From Bacteroidales bacterium (GTDB lineage: Bacteria > Bacteroidota > Bacteroidia > Bacteroidales > VadinHA17): DNA of 5,400 nt. The stretch lies in assembly GCA_003520925.1 (NCBI GenBank), contig DOTV01000243.1:23470-28869 (forward strand). Reading direction: 5' to 3'. A program made the position numbers and the translations under genes. Under the pieces are notes generated by a model. That model saw only the letters and a program-made list of their open reading frames with translations, made no database searches and had not been told where the DNA came from. The stretch's first letter is position 1, and each line of letters begins with the position of its first letter. Below are positions 1-5,400 of the stretch, piece by piece.

Positions 1-22
1 AACACTAATAACCATTACAGAT

Positions 23-490
23 ATGAACCACAATCCGGAATTAAGAATCACCGAACTGGGACTTGAATTACCTCCCGCTCCGAAACCAATGGGCGTATAT
101 AAACCAGTGATCGTAATCGGTAATTTGCTTTATGTATCAGGACAGGGACCTTTGAAGGCTGACGGAACCCTTATTAAAGGAAAGGTCGGAAAAGAACTCA
201 CAATGGAAGAGGGAAAGATTGCAGCCAGACAGGTTGGCCTGGCAATGCTCTCAACAATCAGGGCGAACATTGGAGATCTGAACAAAATCAGGCGGATTGT
301 AAAAACGCTGGGGATGGTAAATTCTTCTCCTGATTTTGAACAGCACCCGGCTGTTATAAACGGATTCAGTGAACTTATGGCTGACCTCTTTGGAGATGAT
401 AACGGGGTTGGAGTAAGGAGTGCGGTTGGTATGATCCTTCCGGGAAATATCGCAGTGGAGATTGAAGCCATGTTTGAACTTAATGACTGA
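23..490 (+). CDS. RidA/YjgF-like protein (YjgF_YER057c_UK114 superfamily, long variant)
   Basis: A 155-residue protein filling one YjgF/UK114 domain (about residues 13-150). The family signature is visible: the N-terminal segment LPPAPKPMGVYKP (16-28), the strand LLYVSGQGP (35-43), and the C-terminal block RSAVGMILPGNIAVEIEA (132-149), which lines up with the end of E. coli RidA. It is about 25 residues longer than RidA and resembles the variant often annotated as endoribonuclease L-PSP/chorismate mutase-like. RidA proteins are cytosolic trimers that hydrolyse 2-aminoacrylate and related imines using an arginine just before the conserved LP. Here that place is Ile138, so imine deamination cannot be assumed; in the Rid family, groups without this arginine have largely unknown roles. 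The ATG at 23 gives a natural family N-terminus. Only 22 bases precede it, without a clear ribosome binding site, so its promoter or an upstream operon partner lies outside the window. Its end overlaps the next gene, suggesting co-expression. Family membership is sure; function is not. Confidence 0.93.
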   Translation: MNHNPELRITELGLELPPAPKPMGVYKPVIVIGNLLYVSGQGPLKADGTLIKGKVGKELTMEEGKIAARQVGLAMLSTIRANIGDLNKIRRIVKTLGMVNSSPDFEQHPAVINGFSELMADLFGDDNGVGVRSAVGMILPGNIAVEIEAMFELND

Positions 491-1610
491 TTTTATGGAC
501 TCTGACAAAGACAAATGGTATTGCATCTCGAATCCCAACCAGGTAAACTCCCCTGCCCTGCTTGTCTATCCTGACCGGATTGAGGAGAACATTGAGAGAT
601 TGATTGCATCTGTAAGCGATAAATCTCTCCTGAGGCCTCATGTCAAAACATATAAGATGCCCGGAATAGTAAGGCTTCTTATAAAACATGGCATCAGGAA
701 ATTCAAATGCGCCACGATAGCAGAAGTCGAAATGACAGCTGGTTGCGGACCCGATGAAGTACTTCTTACCTATCAGCCGGTGGGACCAAATATCAGAAGG
801 TTTTTTGAGCTCAGAAAGAGATTTCCCGAAGTTGCCATTTCATGCATTGCCGATTGCGAAAAGATTGTTCGTCAGCTTTCAGAGAAGGCCGTTGAATTCA
901 ATGATAAAGCCGGGGTATGGATAGATATCAATGTGGGAATGAACAGAACGGGGATTGCTCCCGGGGATGAAGCAATCCGGCTGTTCAGGCTGGTCAGTGA
1001 TCTGCCGGGCCTGAAAGCAGAAGGCCTTCATATTTATGATGGTCACATTCATGAAAGTGATTATTCACTAAGAAAATGCTTATGCGATGAAGCCTGGGCA
1101 ACTGCAGAACCCATGATCGCCGAACTGAAGTCTGGCTACGGGAAATTGAGGATTATTGCAGGAGGCACTCCCACATTTCCTTTCCATGCAGCAAAAGAAG
1201 GAATTGAGACAAGTCCCGGCACCGCAGTACTCTGGGATTACGGATACAGCTCTGCATTTGCGGACCTTGACTTCCTTCATGCTGCAGTACTCTTTACCAG
1301 GGTGATCAGCAAGCCGGGGAAAGATCTTATATGTATTGACCTGGGAACCAAGGCTGTAGCTTCCGAGATGACTCATCCCAGGATCAAACTCATTGGTCTT
1401 TCAGATTATGAATTTGTTGCGCACAACGAGGAACACCTTGTGATAAGAACGGCAAAAGCCGACAGCATTGAACAGGGTGACGAACTCTATTGCATACCCT
1501 TTCACATTTGTCCCACAGTTGACCGTTATGATAAGGTATCTGTGGTCAGGGACGGCATGGTTACCGAAGAATGGAAAGTTGAAGCAAGAACAAGACAGAT
1601 AACGGTATAG
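483..1610 (+). CDS. D-threonine aldolase / D-serine dehydratase family PLP enzyme (fold type III)
   Basis: About 375 residues, the usual length for this family. It has an N-terminal alanine-racemase-like barrel and a C-terminal beta domain. LRPHVKTYK (50-58) matches the PLP-lysine motif RPHxKTHK, so Lys55 is the likely Schiff-base residue; the usual second His is Tyr57 here. GMNRTGI (152-158) and GGTPT (227-231) fit the cofactor-binding parts of the barrel. HICPTVD (341-347) supplies the metal ligands His341 and Cys343. His-x-Cys is the zinc pair of eukaryotic D-serine dehydratase, whereas characterised D-threonine aldolase uses His-x-Asp. This favours a zinc-dependent D-serine/D-amino-acid dehydratase activity, but substrate cannot be read from sequence. 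The protein is cytosolic (no signal peptide). The ATG at 483 overlaps the stop of the Rid-like gene by 8 bases, implying translational coupling. An ATG at 495 is an equally good start, 4 bases after that stop; a TTG at 462 is open too but would add residues that do not look like family sequence. No Shine-Dalgarno is evident at any of them. Confidence 0.9.
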   Translation: MTDFMDSDKDKWYCISNPNQVNSPALLVYPDRIEENIERLIASVSDKSLLRPHVKTYKMPGIVRLLIKHGIRKFKCATIAEVEMTAGCGPDEVLLTYQPVGPNIRRFFELRKRFPEVAISCIADCEKIVRQLSEKAVEFNDKAGVWIDINVGMNRTGIAPGDEAIRLFRLVSDLPGLKAEGLHIYDGHIHESDYSLRKCLCDEAWATAEPMIAELKSGYGKLRIIAGGTPTFPFHAAKEGIETSPGTAVLWDYGYSSAFADLDFLHAAVLFTRVISKPGKDLICIDLGTKAVASEMTHPRIKLIGLSDYEFVAHNEEHLVIRTAKADSIEQGDELYCIPFHICPTVDRYDKVSVVRDGMVTEEWKVEARTRQITV

Positions 1611-1611
1611 G

Positions 1612-1700
1612 AAGGAGTTAAGGCGTTAAGGCATAAAGGTTTGGTGGTGTTACAATGTTAAGGCCTTCGAGCCGTCATGCCTTTACACCTTAAAGCCTTA
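1612..1700. repeat. Imperfect inverted repeat of 8-base TTAAGGC-type units between convergent genes
   Basis: The left arm (1612-1634) and right arm (1677-1699) are reverse complements at 19 of 23 positions, with a 42-base spacer. The arms are made of octamers. GTTAAGGC occurs at 1617, 1625 and 1657, all in the same 8-base phase. In the right arm the reversed core [AG]CCTT recurs at 1679, 1687 and 1695, exactly 8 apart. The spacer also holds the palindrome AAGGCCTT (1660-1667). The element fills the gap between two convergent genes, and its last unit contains the TAA stop of the minus-strand gene. It could fold in either transcript and act as a bidirectional terminator or mRNA 3' end stabiliser, but there is no T-run of the classical intrinsic type. 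It may instead be a dispersed intergenic repeat of REP type. The structure is seen directly; the role is inferred. Confidence 0.75.
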
Positions 1701-2951
1701 CCTATATAGATAAACGAACCCCCTGTACTCTTTGCTGTCATATTTTACATCATCCCAGCCGAGAGCTTTTATAATATAGAAATAGACTCCGGGGCTCGCT
1801 TTGGCTGAACTGTTCCCTACATTTCCGTCCCAACCATCCCACTCTTTCAGTACCTCGCCCTCACCAAAAAAGTCATAAACTTTGGTTCCGTTGCGGCTGA
1901 AGATCACAATACTGATATATCTCAGCGAAGCCTTGTTAACCATAAACATATCGTTTATTCCATCCTCATTTGGTGTAAAAACATTCGGGATCTCCAGTTT
2001 TGACTCATCAACAGCGATTTTTTCGAACCTTACCGAATCGATGCAATGAAGATCACTTTCGACTGTAAGCTTAACGGAATAATCCTTCGGAATATAATAG
2101 GTATGAGGCTTGGGATTGCTGAGAACAGATATTGAATCATCCCCGAATTCCCAGAGATAGGTCGACGCCCTTATTGATTTATCAGTAAAGGTAACCTCAA
2201 GTGGGGCCTCGCCTTTCGAAGGATCGACCGAAAAATCGGCCTTGACATGGATTGATTCGTAAAAGAATGAAGATTCCCCGGAGCAACCAAGGCTGTCAGT
2301 CACAAGGAGCCTGTACGTAACATTCTCAAGGGGAGGGTTGAAAGTCTGAGGATTTATTTCAATGTCAGGGTAAGGTATGGATGAAACCGGGTTCGAGGAC
2401 CAGAGAAACTTAACACCATTTGGCAATCTTATTCTCTGACCACCGGCAGGATCACTGTAGAAGAAGGTATCGACTGCCACCTTGCCGCTGAGAGCAACAT
2501 AATCGCATGTTCTGTTCTGAAGCTTTGCCAGTGAAGAAGGTTTGTCGGTAAATATCCATCCCGTAAGGCTTGAATTGTAACCTGAGCCATCAGAGATGCT
2601 TACCCTGTATCCTCCTTCATCAAGGTTGGCAAGGGCGGAGTTCATAACCCCGGCTTCAGCACTTATAAACACCGTGAATCCTTTTGTAGCATCGCTCCAT
2701 CTGTACCATGAAAACGTGAATGGTCCGGTACCTCCCGGACTGACGGCATTCAGGCTGCCTTTAACAGTTCCTGAAGAATTGCAGTAGACAAAGACAGGGT
2801 CCTTAACGCCGGGAGATGATGGATAAGAAGTGTATCTCACAGCATTCATTCCCGGTGCGGAAAGCTGACCCATTATCGTTACAGGTAATAATAATGCTGA
2901 AATGAGAAAAGCAAGGCGCACAGGCAATCTGTTCTTTAACATGCCAGGCAT
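1698..2951 (-). CDS. Secreted PKD-domain protein with T9SS type B (gliding motility-associated) C-terminal sorting domain
   Basis: About 417 residues from the ATG at 2951. Residues 1-28 form a signal peptide: basic KNR, hydrophobic LAFLISALLLPVTI, then cleavage probably after MG, before Gln29. There is no lipobox cysteine. Residues 60-220 look like Ig-like/SprB-type adhesin sequence (GGTGPFTFSWYRW, then DEGGYRVSISDG). A PKD domain follows at about 238-297, with the hallmark YLWEFGDD (265-272). The C-terminal 95 residues start at IPNVFTPNEDGIND (321-334), continue through EWDGWDGN and SPGVYFYIIKA, and end in RGFVYLYR. This is the CHU_C/gliding motility-associated sorting domain, which in Bacteroidota directs export through the type IX system and cell-surface attachment or release. 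The protein is thus likely a surface or extracellular protein, perhaps for adhesion or carbohydrate binding; no catalytic domain is seen. A TTG at 3005 is also in frame but would add 18 residues before the signal peptide. The ATG at 2942 is the alternative start. It is alone on its strand and convergent with the PLP-enzyme gene. Confidence 0.9.
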   Translation of the reverse strand: MPGMLKNRLPVRLAFLISALLLPVTIMGQLSAPGMNAVRYTSYPSSPGVKDPVFVYCNSSGTVKGSLNAVSPGGTGPFTFSWYRWSDATKGFTVFISAEAGVMNSALANLDEGGYRVSISDGSGYNSSLTGWIFTDKPSSLAKLQNRTCDYVALSGKVAVDTFFYSDPAGGQRIRLPNGVKFLWSSNPVSSIPYPDIEINPQTFNPPLENVTYRLLVTDSLGCSGESSFFYESIHVKADFSVDPSKGEAPLEVTFTDKSIRASTYLWEFGDDSISVLSNPKPHTYYIPKDYSVKLTVESDLHCIDSVRFEKIAVDESKLEIPNVFTPNEDGINDMFMVNKASLRYISIVIFSRNGTKVYDFFGEGEVLKEWDGWDGNVGNSSAKASPGVYFYIIKALGWDDVKYDSKEYRGFVYLYR

Positions 2952-2953
2952 GT
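2939..2953. repeat. Perfect 7-base palindrome spanning both candidate start codons of the secreted-protein gene
   Basis: ACATGCC at 2939-2945 and GGCATGT at 2947-2953 are exact reverse complements around one central base. Read on the minus strand, each arm carries one in-frame ATG (at 2951 and at 2942). In the mRNA this could form a small hairpin of about 6 base pairs with a 3-base loop over the initiation region, or the DNA palindrome could be a protein-binding site. A palindrome of this size can arise by chance, so a function is only a possibility. Confidence 0.4.
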
Positions 2954-3028
2954 CAGGGTTTAAACAATAACGGTTCCGGTTTATCTTTGGTATAATCAGC
3001 TGCAATTATAATAAAATCTCTCAGTTTA

Positions 3029-3114
3029 ACCACAAAGGGCTCAAAGGTATTCACTAAGTTTCACAAAGTAAATCCTTTAGTATGACTTTGTGAACCCTCT
3101 GAGTCCTTTCTGGT
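3029..3114. repeat. Long imperfect inverted repeat of CAAAG-type units between divergent genes
   Basis: Two pairs of arms nest to make one extended stem. The inner pair is perfect over 10 bases: TTCACAAAGT (3060-3069) against ACTTTGTGAA (3085-3094), with a 15-base loop. The outer pair (3029-3049 against 3095-3114) is imperfect, with a 10-base bulge at 3050-3059 on the left side only. The left side is a loose tandem array: CAAAG at 3033, 3042 and 3064 and CTAAG at 3054, spaced 9-12 bases. The right side has the reverse: CTTTG, CTCTG and CTTTC at 3086, 3097 and 3106. The element lies in the gap between two divergent genes, so it is not a simple shared terminator. The design matches the repeat at 1612-1700 but with different unit sequence and length. 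I infer a dispersed intergenic repeat; a regulatory role cannot be excluded. Confidence 0.75.
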
Positions 3115-3187
3115 AAAAACAATAAATATTGTTAATAAAATCCTGACTTATCTGTTTAGCAAAATGTTTTCCTCAGTTGGTAAATGT

Positions 3188-3195
3188 TAAATTTG
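3188..3195 (+). promoter_or_regulatory. Probable Bacteroidota -7 promoter element for the helicase gene
   Basis: TAAATTTG fits the Bacteroidota primary-sigma -7 consensus TAnnTTTG exactly. It lies 34 bases upstream of the helicase ATG, giving an expected leader of roughly 25-30 bases. The surrounding sequence is AT-rich. No exact TTTG -33 element lies 19-21 bases further upstream; the nearest is a TTTT at 3167-3170 with a 17-base spacer. The call therefore rests on one element and its position. The rest of 3115-3229 shows only a small AACAAT/ATTGTT stem (3118-3133). Confidence 0.5.
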
Positions 3196-3229
3196 CATCA
3201 CCTTGTTAAGCTGTTATCAAAAACAATCG

Positions 3230-5400
3230 ATGGACCGTAATTATCTTGATGACCTGAATGAAGCTCAGCGACTTGCAGTTATCAATACTGAAGGTCCGTC
3301 GCTGGTTATTGCAGGAGCAGGTTCAGGAAAGACCAGAGTGTTGACTTACCGCATTGTTCATCTGTTACAGAAAGGAATTCCGGCTTATAATATTCTCGCC
3401 CTGACATTTACAAATAAAGCAGCAAGAGAGATGAAAGACCGGATCTCTGCCATAGTTGATCCCTCCGTTGCAAGATACCTCTGGATGGGTACTTTTCATT
3501 CGGTTTTTGCAAAGATCCTCAGGATGGAAGGCTCGAGGCTGGGATACAAATCAAATTACACAATTTACGATTCTTCCGATTCGAAAAGCCTTATCAGGAC
3601 CATCCTTAAAGAGATGAGCCTTGATGACAGTGTCTACAAGCCCGGGGTGATTGCATCAAGGATTTCCTGGTCGAAGAATAATCTTATAACTGCCACCATT
3701 TATGCTTCAGATCCCGGAATGCAGGAATATGACAAATCGAGCCGGATGCCCCTTCTGTCGGAAGTTTACAGGGCATATTCAGTAAGATGCTTCAAGGCAA
3801 ATGCAATGGATTTTGATGATCTGCTTCTGAACACAAACATTCTTTTCAGGGACTTCCCCGATGTACTTGCAGCATACCAGAAAAAGTTCCTTTACCTCCT
3901 TGTGGATGAATACCAGGATACAAATTATTCCCAGTATCTTATTATTAAAAAGCTTGCTGCTGCTGGTAAAAATATTTGCGTTGTAGGTGATGATGCCCAG
4001 AGCATTTACTCATTCCGTGGGGCAAGAATTGAAAACATCCTCGAATTCAGGAATGATTATCCCGATTACAAGCTGTTCAAGCTTGAGCAGAATTACAGGT
4101 CGACGCAGACGATCGTGGAAGCTGCCAATGCAATTATTGCCAACAATGAGGGTCAGATCCATAAAAAAGTATATTCAAAAAATGAACCAGGCGAAAAGAT
4201 CCAGGTGATGCAGGCTCTTACCGATTCAGATGAAGGATTCAATATTTCCTCAGATATTTTCGACAAGAGATATTCACTGCAACTCAACTGGTCTGATTTT
4301 GCAATCCTTTACAGGACCAACGCCCAGTCGAGAATATTCGAGGAGACCCTTCGTAAGAAGAATATTCCTTATAAAATCTATGGCGGATTATCGTTTTATG
4401 AGAGGAAAGAGATAAAAGATATACTTGCATACTTCAGGATGGTTATTAATCCTGAGGATGAGGAAGCCTTAAAACGAACTGTCAATTATCCCAAAAGGGG
4501 ACTTGGTGATACTTCTGTTCAGAAAGTCCTTGAACTTGCCCAACACTCAGGGGTCACACCCTGGCAGGTAATTTCGTCCTTATCAGGTTATGCTGATCAT
4601 TTTAATTCAGGGACTGTTAAAAAATTAACAGGTTATACGGAGCTTATAAATTCATTCAGAAAGAATTCCTCCGAAACAGATGCTTTTACGAAAGCAAGGG
4701 AAATAGCCATAGGATCGGGAATTATGAAAGAGCTGAGGGAAGGAAAATCACCTGAGGAGGTAAGCAGGTTTGAAAACCTTGAAGAGCTGCTTAACGGAAT
4801 AAAGATTTTTACTGAGGGGGCTGAGACAAATGGAGAGCCGTCGACCCTCGAGGCTTACATGACAAATGTTTCATTGCTTACCGACCAGGATAACGACAAG
4901 GAGGAGGACCGCGACAAGGTGACTCTGATGACAATGCACTCAGCCAAAGGGCTTGAATTCAGGCTTGTATATATTGCCGGTATGGAGGACACCCTTTTTC
5001 CCTCGCCGATGTCAGCCGGCAGTCCCAGGGAGCTCGAAGAGGAAAGGCGGTTGTTTTATGTTGCAGTTACACGTGCCGGAAAGATGGCCACCCTGAGTTA
5101 TGCGATGAACAGGTACAAATGGGGTAACCTTGAGAGAAGCGGGCCAAGCAGATTTCTGAGGGAGATGGATCAGAAGTTCCTTGATTATCCCCAGTCAGGA
5201 GGGAAACCTTTTCCTGCAAAAAATCGTTCTGAATCCAGACCACAGTCGTTCAGGGAAGAACCTCAAAGTTACTCTTTAACAGGGAAATACAAAAAAGTTG
5301 CAAATACCGGAAGTGGTGCTATTGCGTCTTTCAATGGAATTGATACCGGAGATTTTTCCGAAGGAGATACTGTCGAGCATGAAAGGTTCGGCAGGGGAAC
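3230..5400 (+). CDS. uvrD: UvrD/PcrA-type superfamily 1A ATP-dependent DNA helicase, 3' end cut by window edge
   Basis: An open frame of 723 full codons with no stop before the window ends. It is a 3'-5' DNA helicase of the type used in nucleotide excision and mismatch repair and in clearing replication obstacles; cytosolic. All SF1A motifs are present in order: Q motif LNEAQRLAV (9-17), Walker A AGAGSGKT (28-35), motif Ia LTFTNKAAREM (58-68), Ic GTFHS (87-91), Walker B DEYQD (226-230), motif III GDDAQSIYSFRGA (253-265), motif IV LEQNYRST (285-292), motif V TMHSAKGLEF (568-577) and motif VI EEERRLFYVAVTRA (603-616). A polar, Ser/Gln-rich linker at about 645-695 leads to the start of the C-terminal PcrA/UvrD domain, GDTVEHERFGRG (712-723). 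Family proteins usually run about 720-780 residues, so only a few tens are probably missing. The ATG at 3230 sits just before the Q motif and follows A-rich sequence without a Shine-Dalgarno. UvrD and PcrA names are interchangeable here; RecB/AddA or Rep are less likely given the linker and C-terminal motif. Confidence 0.95.
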   Translation, partial: MDRNYLDDLNEAQRLAVINTEGPSLVIAGAGSGKTRVLTYRIVHLLQKGIPAYNILALTFTNKAAREMKDRISAIVDPSVARYLWMGTFHSVFAKILRMEGSRLGYKSNYTIYDSSDSKSLIRTILKEMSLDDSVYKPGVIASRISWSKNNLITATIYASDPGMQEYDKSSRMPLLSEVYRAYSVRCFKANAMDFDDLLLNTNILFRDFPDVLAAYQKKFLYLLVDEYQDTNYSQYLIIKKLAAAGKNICVVGDDAQSIYSFRGARIENILEFRNDYPDYKLFKLEQNYRSTQTIVEAANAIIANNEGQIHKKVYSKNEPGEKIQVMQALTDSDEGFNISSDIFDKRYSLQLNWSDFAILYRTNAQSRIFEETLRKKNIPYKIYGGLSFYERKEIKDILAYFRMVINPEDEEALKRTVNYPKRGLGDTSVQKVLELAQHSGVTPWQVISSLSGYADHFNSGTVKKLTGYTELINSFRKNSSETDAFTKAREIAIGSGIMKELREGKSPEEVSRFENLEELLNGIKIFTEGAETNGEPSTLEAYMTNVSLLTDQDNDKEEDRDKVTLMTMHSAKGLEFRLVYIAGMEDTLFPSPMSAGSPRELEEERRLFYVAVTRAGKMATLSYAMNRYKWGNLERSGPSRFLREMDQKFLDYPQSGGKPFPAKNRSESRPQSFREEPQSYSLTGKYKKVANTGSGAIASFNGIDTGDFSEGDTVEHERFGRG

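Noticed and set aside
130..538. Open frames on the minus strand opposite the Rid-like gene and the start of the PLP-enzyme gene.
   Set aside because: They overlap well-supported plus-strand genes, and their translations show no family motifs, signal peptides or sensible composition.
1612..1699. Classical rho-independent terminator for the PLP-enzyme gene.
   Set aside because: The stem is real, but the loop is 42 bases and no T-run follows either arm, so I describe it as a repeat with possible terminator function only.
1612..1700. CRISPR-like array.
   Set aside because: Units are only 8 bases, contiguous, and inverted across a centre; there are no spacers or cas genes.
3042..3049. TACCTTTG on the minus strand fits TAnnTTTG and could be a promoter for the secreted-protein gene.
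   Set aside because: It lies inside the CAAAG-type repeat, where TTTG occurs many times by composition. The nearest minus-strand TTTG upstream is only 14 bases away rather than 19-21, and the leader would be about 85 bases. Too weak to list as a feature.
1612..3114. The two inverted repeats as terminal repeats of a mobile element enclosing the secreted-protein gene.
   Set aside because: The two elements differ in unit sequence and length. No transposase or target-site duplication is seen, and each is an inverted repeat by itself rather than half of a flanking pair.
3987..4415. Short plus-strand open frames inside the helicase gene, which could suggest a frameshift.
   Set aside because: The helicase frame runs uninterrupted through this stretch with motifs III and IV intact, so these are out-of-frame shadows.

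Overview
This 5.4 kb stretch looks like ordinary chromosome from a member of the Bacteroidota, probably Bacteroidales-like and environmental. Three things point there: a secreted protein with a type IX secretion (T9SS) type B C-terminal sorting domain, a match to the Bacteroidota -7 promoter element TAnnTTTG upstream of the helicase gene, and the lack of clear Shine-Dalgarno sequences before the starts. This assignment is inference; the window holds no rRNA or phylogenetic marker.

Layout: (1) 23-1610, plus strand, a tightly coupled gene pair. The first gene encodes a RidA/YjgF-like protein. The second overlaps it by 8 bases and encodes a fold-type III PLP enzyme of the D-threonine aldolase / D-serine dehydratase family. 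(2) 1611-1697, a short gap between convergent genes, filled by an inverted repeat built from 8-base TTAAGGC-type units. (3) 1698-2951, minus strand, a secreted protein with a signal peptide, Ig-like region, PKD domain and T9SS sorting domain. (4) 2952-3229, a gap between divergent genes, with a second and different inverted repeat made of CAAAG-type units and a likely promoter for the helicase. (5) 3230-5400, plus strand, a UvrD/PcrA-type superfamily 1 DNA helicase, intact in frame but cut off by the window edge just inside its C-terminal domain.

The first two genes are likely to work together on amino acids. A D-serine dehydratase-like enzyme would release 2-aminoacrylate, and some Rid proteins remove such reactive imines. 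However, this Rid member lacks the arginine needed by archetypal RidA, so the link is a hypothesis. The secreted protein and the helicase appear unrelated to that pair and to each other.

I found no mobile element, CRISPR array, tRNA, rRNA or toxin/defence locus. Nothing here amounts to a clear undescribed multi-gene system. The least explained features are the two short-period inverted repeats in the intergenic gaps.
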